NCBI GenBank assembly: GCA_003518245.1
Contig: DOZA01000092.1
Location: 1 to 10,381, forward strand
Direction of reading: 5' to 3'
DNA: 10,381 nucleotides
Source of the DNA: Bacteroidales bacterium
GTDB taxonomy: Bacteria; Bacteroidota; Bacteroidia; Bacteroidales; VadinHA17
Below, one piece after another: positions 1-6,807 of this stretch; the first letter of the stretch is position 1, and each line of letters begins with the position of its first letter. The notes beneath the pieces are model-generated. The model saw nothing but the letters and a program-made list of their open reading frames with translations, did not search any database and was not told where the DNA came from. A program made the position numbers and the translations under genes.

Positions 1-371
1 CCCCTTATCTGGGCAAAAATTATTTCAACTCCCAGCCCAACTATATAGCTAACCAGGAATAGGGGGAGGAATTTCAGGAAGCCAAACCAGACCATTTCCC
101 AGAACCCGGCCTGTACATTAATCGACTGGTAGTATTGCAGCCCAATATTATATATACCAAACAACATAGCAGGAATCAGGGCAATCCAAACAGTTATCAT
201 CACCCTCTTCATGTCAATGCCATCTCGTATATGAGACCCTCTGGAGGTCACCCTGTCAGGCACAAAGATTAAAACCTCTACAGCATCGAATAAGGAATGG
301 AGCTTTTCAAGTTTACCACCCTCTTCAAAATGAGGTTTTATCTTATCTATTTGTTTTCTTAATGCTTTCAT
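1..371 (-). CDS. nqrB: NqrB, Na+-translocating NADH:quinone reductase subunit B (N-terminal part, cut by window edge)
   Basis: NqrB is an integral membrane subunit of the sodium-pumping NADH:quinone oxidoreductase; in the family it carries a covalently bound FMN and takes part in sodium translocation and quinone reduction. The first 123 residues are visible. They begin MKALRKQIDKIKPHFEEGGK, a charged cytoplasmic N-terminus. The conserved stretch around residues 38-57 (PDRVTSRGSHIRDGIDMKR) follows, then two hydrophobic segments at about 58-78 and 99-119. The reading frame stays open to the left edge, so the flavin-attachment threonine and most membrane helices lie outside. The ATG lies 25 bases after the nqrA stop, in the usual nqrA-nqrB order, so co-transcription is expected. 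The identification is firm from sequence and neighbour together. Confidence 0.93.
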   Translation of the reverse strand, partial: MKALRKQIDKIKPHFEEGGKLEKLHSLFDAVEVLIFVPDRVTSRGSHIRDGIDMKRVMITVWIALIPAMLFGIYNIGLQYYQSINVQAGFWEMVWFGFLKFLPLFLVSYIVGLGVEIIFAQIR

Positions 372-396
372 TATTAAGATAATACTTTTTATTGTT

Positions 397-1746
397 TTAA
401 CTCATCTCCTGAACCATCAGGTCAAGTCCCTTACGGATGATTGACTGTATCTCTGTTTTAGAGGGGCATATAAATTCGCAAAGAGCAAAATCTTCCTCTG
501 CAACTTCATATATGCCCAGTTGTTCCATCTTATCTATATCCTCCACAAGAATAGATTTGAGCAACTGCATGGGATATATATCCATTGGAAGGACTTTTTC
601 ATATTCACCTGTAACAACAAATGCCCTCTGGCCGCCATGCAGATTTGTGTCGAGGCGGTATTTTTTAGCGGGCATCTGCCAGGTCAGGAAAGTGCGTGAG
701 AGGCTGAATTTTTTCAATCCTGGTGTTATCCAGCCGAAAAACTCATAGTGGTTACCCTCGGGAATAACAGTAACAACAGAATCATAATAACCCAAAAAAC
801 CGTCTGGCTGTATTTTCTTGCCTGTTAATACATCACCACTTATAAACCTTACATTATCTGAATTAATATTATCCTTTATTATATTGCTTATACTGGCACC
901 CGTACGCGTTCGATAGTATCTCGGCTTTTCAACTTCTGAACCTGCCAGTGCTATTATCTTATCAGGTGCATAAATACCTTCATTGAACAATCGACCTATC
1001 GATACTATATCCTGAAGGTTTACATACCAGACTGATTCACCCTTATTGACGGGTTCGATATGGTGTATCTGTATACCAACATTACCTGCAGGATGAGGTC
1101 CTGAAAAATAATTAATCTCAACACCTGGTGTGTCTTTCAGCACCGATGAGCTTGTGCTGGTACTCAAACTCAGGTATACATTTCCTTCAGTAAGCTTCTT
1201 GAGCACTTTTATTCCTGTAAGGTAATCTTCCCCGGGTAAAAGTTCAATAATATAATCATAGTCGGCAGCCAGGGGAGCAGTATCAAAACCACTGATGAAT
1301 ATTGACCTTGGAATATCTTCAGGATTCGCAACTATATTATATGGCCTCTGTCTTACCACTGGCCACAAACCTGACCCGAGAAGCTTTTCCTTTATAGCTT
1401 CCGGGCTCAGTTTCTCAGGATCACCCTTACCAAAATTGATATAATCATCACCCCGCACTTCCATCACTATTTCCAATATCCTTCGACGCTCTCCCCTAAC
1501 AATATCCAGCACCACACCGCTGACGGGAGATGCATATTTCACTTTCTCATTTTTCTTATCAAAGAACAGTGTTGTTCCCGCCTTAACTTCAGCACCGGGC
1601 TTAACACACATTTTAGGAACTACACCCGGAAAGTCAACAGGTTTAACTGCAAACCTGCCGGGGCTATCCTCTGGCATCAGAATCTCGTCGGCCTTGCCTT
1701 CTAACCTGATATTCAGTCCTTTACGCAACTTTATTTGTTTGGACAT
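397..1746 (-). CDS. nqrA: NqrA, Na+-translocating NADH:quinone reductase subunit A
   Basis: NqrA is the cytoplasmic peripheral subunit of the sodium-pumping NADH:quinone reductase and is implicated in quinone binding. The product has 449 residues, the usual length. It starts MSKQIKLRKGLNIRLEG, a typical NqrA opening. A biotinyl/lipoyl-like segment lies at about residues 33-80 (PVDFPGVVPKMCVKPGAEV and YASPVSGVV). A central Rossmann-like domain follows, containing ISGFDTAPLAADYDY at about 150-164 and FSGPHPAGNVGIQIHHIEP at about 215-233. The C-terminal part holds LHGGQRAFVVTGEYEKVLPMD, and CEFICPSKTEIQ near the end is the typical tail motif. There is no signal peptide or membrane helix, as expected. 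It is the first gene of the operon, with nqrB 25 bases downstream. A possible promoter lies about 100 bases upstream. The adjacent plus-strand gene is divergent and unrelated. Confidence 0.96.
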   Translation of the reverse strand: MSKQIKLRKGLNIRLEGKADEILMPEDSPGRFAVKPVDFPGVVPKMCVKPGAEVKAGTTLFFDKKNEKVKYASPVSGVVLDIVRGERRRILEIVMEVRGDDYINFGKGDPEKLSPEAIKEKLLGSGLWPVVRQRPYNIVANPEDIPRSIFISGFDTAPLAADYDYIIELLPGEDYLTGIKVLKKLTEGNVYLSLSTSTSSSVLKDTPGVEINYFSGPHPAGNVGIQIHHIEPVNKGESVWYVNLQDIVSIGRLFNEGIYAPDKIIALAGSEVEKPRYYRTRTGASISNIIKDNINSDNVRFISGDVLTGKKIQPDGFLGYYDSVVTVIPEGNHYEFFGWITPGLKKFSLSRTFLTWQMPAKKYRLDTNLHGGQRAFVVTGEYEKVLPMDIYPMQLLKSILVEDIDKMEQLGIYEVAEEDFALCEFICPSKTEIQSIIRKGLDLMVQEMS

Positions 1747-1844
1747 ACAGACTTTTTTATAGTTTAAAACCAGATCGAAAATTCATTCAATGTTAATTTC
1801 TTAACACAAAGAAATGACAAATATCACAAATTCCCAACATCTAA

Positions 1845-1852
1845 CAAAAATA
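1845..1852 (-). promoter_or_regulatory. Candidate -7 promoter element for nqrA
   Basis: Read on the minus strand, these bases are TATTTTTG, an exact match to the Bacteroidota -7 consensus TAnnTTTG. Transcription from here would give nqrA a leader of roughly 90 bases. No TTTG -33 element occurs at the preferred 19-21 base spacing upstream. In a region this AT-rich a chance match is quite possible, so this is a weak call based on one motif. Confidence 0.28.
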
Positions 1853-1957
1853 CCCCTACGATGATTCTAAGGCAGTGTTATAAAACATATATTGTTTTGA
1901 TACGCCTTATGAGTTTAATTGAGTAAGGGCGGTTAATTATTTATCTGGTAAATATTT

Positions 1958-2337
1958 TTATAAACCAGTATTGCAATTGAAGGCTCGCATCCTGATACCA
2001 AAACTTGCTAACTTATCCTGATTTTCATATGAATCTCCTGGTTGATCTCATATAACAATCCCATTCCTTACCAAATTTTTCAGAAAAAGGAAAGTTCTTT
2101 CTCCCACACCGTCTAAATAGTAATCATTAAGATACTCAATCCTTTTTTTTACCATCTCAATTCTAAAGAGAAGAACAGGTAGTCCTTTTATATAATTGAT
2201 AAGATCCTCGTTTGAGATTGTTTTATCTCCTGATGTTTCAAAATTATCTTTTAAACAAGTCAGACATTATCAGTATTAATTAAAGCTTTAATAAAAAAAT
2301 CCTTATTTAAGGAAAGGCTCCTAACGATTACTGTGAT
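1958..2337 (-). pseudogene. Decayed 3' fragment of an unidentified gene
   Basis: The minus strand reads like protein-coding sequence in three pieces. The first piece, 2337 down to 2263, encodes about 25 residues including RSLSLNKDFFIKALINTDNV and ends at a TGA at 2260-2262. The text continues in another frame from 2266 with CLKDNFETSGDKTISNEDL, IEMVKKRIEYLNDYYLDG and VGERTFLFLKNLVRNGIVI, ending at TGA 2048-2050. That same frame then stays open through DQPGDSYENQDKLASFGIR to TAA at 1958-1960. The balanced amphipathic composition, with many E/K/L/I residues, and the smooth continuation across one frameshift and one stop suggest a former gene. No suitable start codon or ribosome site is present, and a stop lies at 2338-2340. 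I do not recognise the family. A chance reading frame or sequencing errors remain alternatives. Confidence 0.45.
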
Positions 2338-2488
2338 TCAATCAAGATGAAATTAATACATACCTACTCAGAATTTTGAATATTTTCCAACCTGTAAAAA
2401 ATACTATTTGGTTTAAAAATCACCGGGTTATTACTGCATTGGGCACTATATTATCAGATATTTCGTTTAAATATTTAATTTTAGGACT

Positions 2489-3757
2489 ATGAAAATATCA
2501 TCAAGACACTGGTTTCTATTATTAATACTGACATTTCTTGTTTCAAATTTTATTGGAGCACAGGATATTCCCGAGGGAGAAATAAAATCTGTCAGGTTGC
2601 ACCGTGAGGAATGGAACCTGTCATACCCCATTATAAAACTCGGGTCAGATGAAAAGCTGGTACTGCACTTTGATTTACTGGGTAATAATATTGAAACTTA
2701 TTATTATACTTTTATACATTGTGATAAAGACTGGAATCCAAGCAGCGTTTTCGAATCGGAATATCTTGACGGTTTCACTGAAAACCAGCTCCAGGATTAT
2801 AAAATGTCATTCAATACTACCGTTAACTATATTCATTACAGTTTAACATTTCCCAATAATAATGTCTCTTTCAAGATATCAGGTAATTATATAATCAAAG
2901 TTTACCCTTTCGGCGAACCTGATGCCCCTGTTATAACCAGGCGATTTATGGTAAGTGAAGGTATCGCAGAAATAAGTGCTTCCACACTGCGTTCAAAACT
3001 AACGGGGTATTATCTTACTGGCCAGCAGGTTGATTTTAGGGTTAACCATGCATCAATGAATATCCAGGATCCATATAATAACATTTACAGCACCATACTA
3101 CAGAACTGCAGATGGGATAATGCCAGGAAGAACCTTAAACCCGATTTTACAGGTAATTACAGCCTGGAATATAATGGATTGTCCGATTTGAATATTTTCC
3201 CTGGTGGCAGTGAATACAGGTATTTCGACATCAAGAGTATAAGATACCAGAGCGAGTATATAAAAAAGATAGATAATATATTCGGTTATTATCATGTTGA
3301 ACTGAGGGAGTCTGAAAACAGGGCAGCCCGGCAGTATTTCTACTGGCAGGATTTCAATGGCAAATATTATATAGCTCACCAGGAAGGAATTGATCCTCAT
3401 ACCGATGCTGACTATGTTTATGTTTATTTTACGCTACCTTCCAGATTGCCGGTTAATAATGATATTTATATATTTGGGGAGCTCACTGAATGGGCACTGA
3501 ACGACAAAAACAAGATGCATTACAACCATGAAAACGGTGTATATGAATGCCGGTTATTTCTGAAACAGGGCTGGTATAATTATATGTATGCTGTAAAGGA
3601 TGATAATCTATCGGCCTCCCTGTTCAGAAAATTTGAGGGTGATCACTACGAAACTGAGAACGATTATCTTATTCTTAGCTATTACCGCGATCCGAACAGC
3701 AGGTATGACCGACTTATAGGACACAAGGTGATAAATACACTTAACACGGGACGATAA
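2489..3757 (+). CDS. Type IX secretion system plug protein (DUF5103 family)
   Basis: Members of this family are periplasmic or outer-membrane-associated proteins. In Flavobacterium, a member was seen closing the periplasmic side of the SprA translocon, hence 'plug'. The product has 422 residues, normal for the family. It begins with a signal peptide: a basic start, a hydrophobic core at about residues 8-22, and likely cleavage after A24 in IGA-QD. The mature N-terminal region carries family-typical text: IKSVRLHREEWNLSYPII at about 33-50, followed by YYTFIHCDKDWNPS and the stretch SEYLDGFTENQLQDYKMS. The central part is beta-rich, with RRFMVSEG and the segment near YRYFDIKSIRYQSEY. Near the C-terminus, IYIFGELTEWALND and GWYNYMYAV resemble an early-set or carbohydrate-module-like beta sandwich. 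It is a stand-alone gene with no T9SS partners nearby, as is common because T9SS genes are scattered. It ends 2 bases before the convergent mog stop. Confidence 0.9.
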   Translation: MKISSRHWFLLLILTFLVSNFIGAQDIPEGEIKSVRLHREEWNLSYPIIKLGSDEKLVLHFDLLGNNIETYYYTFIHCDKDWNPSSVFESEYLDGFTENQLQDYKMSFNTTVNYIHYSLTFPNNNVSFKISGNYIIKVYPFGEPDAPVITRRFMVSEGIAEISASTLRSKLTGYYLTGQQVDFRVNHASMNIQDPYNNIYSTILQNCRWDNARKNLKPDFTGNYSLEYNGLSDLNIFPGGSEYRYFDIKSIRYQSEYIKKIDNIFGYYHVELRESENRAARQYFYWQDFNGKYYIAHQEGIDPHTDADYVYVYFTLPSRLPVNNDIYIFGELTEWALNDKNKMHYNHENGVYECRLFLKQGWYNYMYAVKDDNLSASLFRKFEGDHYETENDYLILSYYRDPNSRYDRLIGHKVINTLNTGR

Positions 3758-3759
3758 AA

Positions 3760-4272
3760 TCAGTGCTTTTTATGTACATCAATACCATACTGCATATAAA
3801 TCGTATGCTGCAGGGTTTTCAATATTTCGGTCATATACTGGCTGACCGCTTTCACTGAACCCGGCAGGGTATAAATAAGACACTTACCCATGATTCCTGC
3901 TACCGAACGGCTGAGAAGTGCATTCGGTTTTTGCATACCATATTTTATACGTATATAGTCCATGATGCCAGGTATCTCAGAATCAATCAGGGCATTAACC
4001 ACGTCTACAGTAATATCCCTCGGACCTATTCCTGTTCCGCCGGTTGTAATAATTATATTATAAGTCTGAGAATATTTATTAAGCAGATGTCGGAGCTTTG
4101 ACTTATCATCAGGTATTATTTCTGTCTTCGTTTCCAGAGACCACCCAGTATCATTGAAATATGCAACCATCATATCTTTCACCTTTGGACCGCTAAGGTC
4201 CTGGTACCTGCCATCAGCTGCCCTGTCAGAAAGGGTTACTATGAGCACTTTAAACTTATCAGGTAATTTCAT
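3760..4272 (-). CDS. mog: Molybdopterin adenylyltransferase, MogA/MoaB family
   Basis: This family activates molybdopterin with ATP to give adenylyl-molybdopterin, the substrate for metal insertion by MoeA. The protein is cytoplasmic and has 170 residues, a normal single-domain length. The fold opens with FKVLIVTLSDRAADG (7-21). The hallmark TTGGTGIGPRD lies at 76-86, followed by T88; the acidic pair D55-D56 and D86 match the catalytic aspartates of the family. SRSVAG (121-126) and LPGS (136-139) complete the binding site. It is the last gene of the island. Its ATG overlaps the moaC stop by one base (TAATG), implying translational coupling. MogA and MoaB cannot be separated with certainty by eye, so 'mog' is a family-level symbol. 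The only other pterin-binding family member here is MoeA, which has a different domain set. Confidence 0.9.
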   Translation of the reverse strand: MKLPDKFKVLIVTLSDRAADGRYQDLSGPKVKDMMVAYFNDTGWSLETKTEIIPDDKSKLRHLLNKYSQTYNIIITTGGTGIGPRDITVDVVNALIDSEIPGIMDYIRIKYGMQKPNALLSRSVAGIMGKCLIYTLPGSVKAVSQYMTEILKTLQHTIYMQYGIDVHKKH

Positions 4273-4718
4273 TATGTCTTCGTTTTTTCTATAAGCCGTA
4301 TATCAGCCATTACCATATTCTTATCAACGGCTTTGCACATGTCATAAACTGTCAGCAGGGCTACTGATACGGCTGTAAGTGCTTCCATTTCCACACCTGT
4401 TTTTCCCATGCACCTTGCTTCGCTTTCGATATCTACACCCTTTTCCGTAAGAGTGGCTGTTACTGTTACCACGCTAAGGTTAATATTATGGCACAGGGGT
4501 ATGAGTTCAAATGTTTTTTTTCCTGCTTGCACTCCAGCTATTTCAGCAGTAGTAAGTACATCGCCTTTTTTAATCTCATTCTTTCTGATAAGATCAATTG
4601 TGGTAAGGGATAGTTGTATAGAACCCCTTGCCCTTGCAATTCGTTGTGAATCAGGTTTATTACCCACATCAACCATTCGGGCTCGTCCCTGACTGTCAGT
4701 ATGCGATAGTTCTTTCAT
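4272..4718 (-). CDS. moaC: MoaC, cyclic pyranopterin monophosphate synthase
   Basis: MoaC converts the 3',8-cyclo-GTP product of MoaA into cyclic pyranopterin monophosphate, the second half of the first step of molybdenum cofactor synthesis. The 148-residue product is clear MoaC: MVDV at 15-18, KGDVLTTAEIAGVQAGKKT at 51-69, LIPLCHNI at 72-79, and GKTGVEMEALTAVSVALL at 105-122 followed by YDMCKAVDK at 125-133. Residues equivalent to E. coli K51, H77, D128 and K131 are present as K51, H77, D126 and K129. The protein stops at RLIEKTKT, so K145 (E. coli K147) is kept but the usual GGKSG loop and acidic tail are absent. The frames next to the stop do not encode that loop, so a simple recent frameshift is unlikely. 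It is the first gene after the repeat-bearing gap and may have its own promoter there. Confidence 0.94.
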   Translation of the reverse strand: MKELSHTDSQGRARMVDVGNKPDSQRIARARGSIQLSLTTIDLIRKNEIKKGDVLTTAEIAGVQAGKKTFELIPLCHNINLSVVTVTATLTEKGVDIESEARCMGKTGVEMEALTAVSVALLTVYDMCKAVDKNMVMADIRLIEKTKT

Positions 4719-4741
4719 AAAATGGAAATAAAGATAAAAGA

Positions 4742-4749
4742 CAAAAGTA
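4742..4749 (-). promoter_or_regulatory. Candidate -7 promoter element for moaC-mog
   Basis: On the minus strand these bases read TACTTTTG, an exact match to the Bacteroidota -7 consensus TAnnTTTG. It ends 23 bases before the moaC ATG, which would give a short leader of about 15-20 bases. The upstream region where a -33 TTTG would sit is occupied by 14-base tandem repeats that contain no TTTG. The site overlaps the edge of the last repeat copy, whose sequence differs from the other copies there. The position is good but the evidence is a single motif. Confidence 0.35.
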
Positions 4750-4802
4750 TAAAGATAAAAGTATAAAGGAAAAAGTATAAAGGAAAAAGTATAAAGGAAA
4801 AA
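4747..4802. repeat. Tandem array of four 14-base units between moaA and moaC
   Basis: Three identical plus-strand copies of GTATAAAGGAAAAA start at 4761, 4775 and 4789. A variant copy, GTATAAAGATAAAA, starts at 4747. Further degenerate AAAGATAAAAG text extends to about 4727. The array fills much of the 119-base gap that breaks the otherwise tight cofactor cluster. On the minus strand each copy reads TTTTTCCTTTATAC, and the TATAC edges create near matches to a -7 promoter element; only the variant end forms a full match. Next to it, beside the moaA stop, is a short perfect inverted repeat GCTTA-AGA-TAAGC (4826-4838). Confidence 0.9.
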
Positions 4803-4837
4803 GTTGAGGCGAAGCGTAGACCCCGGCTTAAGATAAG

Positions 4838-5641
4838 CTATCCACCTATATTATAGAAATGCCCGTTATGGTTAACTGTACCACATTCGGGTTTGTTTTC
4901 TACTGCCAGCTTTATTGCTTTTTTAGCTCCCAGTTCCCTTACACTGTACTCCAGGTCATTGAAAAGACAGGGTTTTACCTTTCCATTTGCTGTAAGTCTC
5001 AGCCTGTTACATTTTATGCAGTTTCCTCCATCGCCTCCTTCAACCACTGCGAATTCACCACGTTCAAGATTCATCTGTTTTATATATCTTATTTCCAGTC
5101 CCATTCTATCTGCATAGTCTTTCACCTTTTTAGCATCATACTCTTCTTTTGAATTTTTAACAACACAATTCAGCTTGACAGGTGTCAATCCTGCCTCAAT
5201 AGCAGCATCAATGCCCTTAAGTGTGTCATCCAGGTTCCCTCCCCTTGTTATCCATCTGAACTTATGCGGGTCCATTGAGTCAAGGCTGACATTCACCCTT
5301 TGCAATCCTGCTTCTGATAGTGGCCTGGCATATTGTTCCAGCAATGTACCATTTGTTGACATGGCAAAGTCTTTTATACCGTCTATTCCTGTAATCATTT
5401 TAACCAGTTCGACCAGGCCCTTTCGCACCAGCGGTTCACCACCAGTAAGCCTTACCTTATCTATACCCATTTGAACTGCGGTTTTCACAAAGTCAGTTAT
5501 TTCATCATAACTGAGAATATCATCATGCCTCATCAGTTTTATACCTTCAGGTGGCATACAATAGCGGCATCTCAGGTTACACCTGTCAGTAACCGATATT
5601 CTCAGGTAATTTATCTTCCTGTTATATCTGTCGTACATCAA
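4838..5641 (-). CDS. moaA: MoaA, GTP 3',8-cyclase, compact form
   Basis: MoaA is a radical SAM enzyme that rearranges GTP to 3',8-cyclo-7,8-dihydro-GTP, the first step of molybdopterin synthesis. The N-terminal cluster motif is C21-x3-C25-x2-C28 in TDRCNLRCRYCMPP, and the SAM-binding LTGGEPL is at 65-71. STNGTLL (95-101) and NVSLDSMDP (117-125) are standard MoaA. The second cluster site is C208-x2-C211-x13-C225 in CIKCNRLRLTANGKVKPCLF, including the GTP-contacting R213 and R215. The chain ends in the essential Gly-Gly tail (IGG). The odd feature is length: 267 residues against roughly 320-340. The missing portion lies between IRYIKQMN (184-191) and C208. Only a glycine-rich linker, VVEGGDGGN, remains. 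All key residues are kept, so an active compact variant is more likely than a broken gene. The start overlaps the moeA end by 20 bases; M2 is an equally possible start. Confidence 0.93.
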   Translation of the reverse strand: MMYDRYNRKINYLRISVTDRCNLRCRYCMPPEGIKLMRHDDILSYDEITDFVKTAVQMGIDKVRLTGGEPLVRKGLVELVKMITGIDGIKDFAMSTNGTLLEQYARPLSEAGLQRVNVSLDSMDPHKFRWITRGGNLDDTLKGIDAAIEAGLTPVKLNCVVKNSKEEYDAKKVKDYADRMGLEIRYIKQMNLERGEFAVVEGGDGGNCIKCNRLRLTANGKVKPCLFNDLEYSVRELGAKKAIKLAVENKPECGTVNHNGHFYNIGG

Positions 5642-6794
5642 CTATTTCTCCCTTTTTTATTTCACTTACACCCACCGGTATTTTCATTACCCCGTATGCT
5701 CCCGGTAAAGCATTTATATGTGCTGATCCATGATATTCAACAGGAGTCACTGATTCATCATCATTTATATTTACGGGTACCCATGCCATTCTTCTTGTGC
5801 GTCTACGGGAATAATCCTTTGCCAGTTTATGCTTTCTATCACTCTCAGATTGTATTGCTCCCATAGCTCTGTGTATCATTGCTTTAACAAAAAGTTCAAA
5901 TTGTATAAATGAAGATACGGGGTTTCCCGGCAGGCCGAATACCAGGGCATCTTTATGCACACCAAAAGTAGTTGGTTTTCCTGGTTGCACTGCCACCCTG
6001 TCGAAGATTATTCTTACACCGGCTTTTTGCAATACAGCAGGGACCATATCAAAATCACCCATTGATACTCCACCGGTAAGGAGAATAATCTCGCATTCAG
6101 ATATTGCCCTTTTAAGCATTTCAAATATCTCCTCCTCCTTATCGTGAGCTATTCCATAATAATAAGCTTCTGCTCCGGCTTTCATCGTTTGAGCTATTAA
6201 CTGGTATGCATTACTGTTACGTATATGTGATGGCTTCGGTTTATTATGTGGTTCCACCAGCTCATTACCCGTACTTATTATACCCACCCTGAGGGGTTTG
6301 CTAACCGGCACCCTCACTGCTCCGACGGTTGCCAGTACAGCTATATCCTGAGGTTCTATTCGTTTACCTGCCAGCAGTACCGTATCTCCTTTTTCTATAT
6401 CTTCTCCACGCTTTGCTATATTATTTTTTCCCGGTTTACCTGTAAATTTAACCCTGTCATTATCTTCCTGTGCATCTTCAACCATAAATATCCAGTCAGC
6501 GCCATCGGGTAATGCAGCACCGGTCATTATCTTAGCGCATTCACCTGTTTCAATCCTTTTTTTTGCTGTCACTCCAGCAGGCACAACTTCATTTATCACC
6601 AGTTCTTTAAACAGGTCCTCCCTGCGGCAGGCATAACCATCAACGGCAGTTTTATTAAAAGGAGGCATATCAATATCACTCTTAATATCCTCAGCAAGAA
6701 ACCTTCCCAATGAATCTATCAAGGGTACGTATTCAATTTCACATCCAGGTTTATATTCTTCCGTTATTGCTATAGCTTCTTCGTATGTTATCAT
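5622..6794 (-). CDS. moeA: MoeA, molybdopterin molybdenumtransferase
   Basis: MoeA inserts molybdate (or tungstate) into adenylyl-molybdopterin, giving the mature metal cofactor. At 390 residues it has the full four-domain length. The conserved MPPFNKTAVDGYA is at 43-55, with D52 matching the active-site aspartate of the family; T-A-V replaces the more common S-A-M before DGYA. KIMTGAALPDGAD (88-100) and KRGEDI (128-133) follow. The MogA-like domain spans about 168-310 with STGNEL (174-179), LTGGVSMGDFD (239-249), VQPGKPTTFG (269-278) and GLPGNPVSS (287-295). The C-terminal beta domain ends in GVMKIP and VDVRQI. It is cytoplasmic. The gene starts 13 bases after wtpC and overlaps moaA at its end, placing metal insertion directly downstream of metal import in one transcription unit. 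Confidence 0.96.
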   Translation of the reverse strand: MITYEEAIAITEEYKPGCEIEYVPLIDSLGRFLAEDIKSDIDMPPFNKTAVDGYACRREDLFKELVINEVVPAGVTAKKRIETGECAKIMTGAALPDGADWIFMVEDAQEDNDRVKFTGKPGKNNIAKRGEDIEKGDTVLLAGKRIEPQDIAVLATVGAVRVPVSKPLRVGIISTGNELVEPHNKPKPSHIRNSNAYQLIAQTMKAGAEAYYYGIAHDKEEEIFEMLKRAISECEIILLTGGVSMGDFDMVPAVLQKAGVRIIFDRVAVQPGKPTTFGVHKDALVFGLPGNPVSSFIQFELFVKAMIHRAMGAIQSESDRKHKLAKDYSRRRTRRMAWVPVNINDDESVTPVEYHGSAHINALPGAYGVMKIPVGVSEIKKGEIVDVRQI

Positions 6795-6807
6795 TTCAAA
6801 TCAGAAT

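Larger units (their letters stand above)
1747..2488. other. Long divergent intergenic region between nqrA and the plug gene
   Basis: This 742-base AT-rich stretch separates two divergently transcribed genes. No intact gene was found on either strand. The part next to nqrA (about 1747-1957) has no convincing coding content and holds one candidate promoter box. The middle (1958-2337) reads as a decayed minus-strand gene and is listed separately. The last 150 bases lead into the plug gene. They show only an off-by-one near match to a Bacteroidota promoter (TACTATTTG at 2402-2410) and an AGGA just before the plug ATG. Confidence 0.6.

Noticed and set aside
2048..2050. In-frame TGA in the decayed gene as a selenocysteine codon.
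   Set aside because: There is a second lesion (frameshift) upstream, no start codon and no recognisable selenocysteine element, so decay explains it better.
2402..2410. TACTATTTG with an upstream TTTG at 2375-2378 as a promoter for the plug gene.
   Set aside because: The TA to TTTG gap is three bases rather than two and the spacing to the upstream TTTG is 23, so both parts miss the Bacteroidota consensus.
4803..4838. GC-rich stretch after the moaA stop as an intrinsic terminator.
   Set aside because: The only stems are 4-5 base pairs (for example GCTTA/TAAGC at 4826-4838) and the T-run lies too far away; at most a weak structure.
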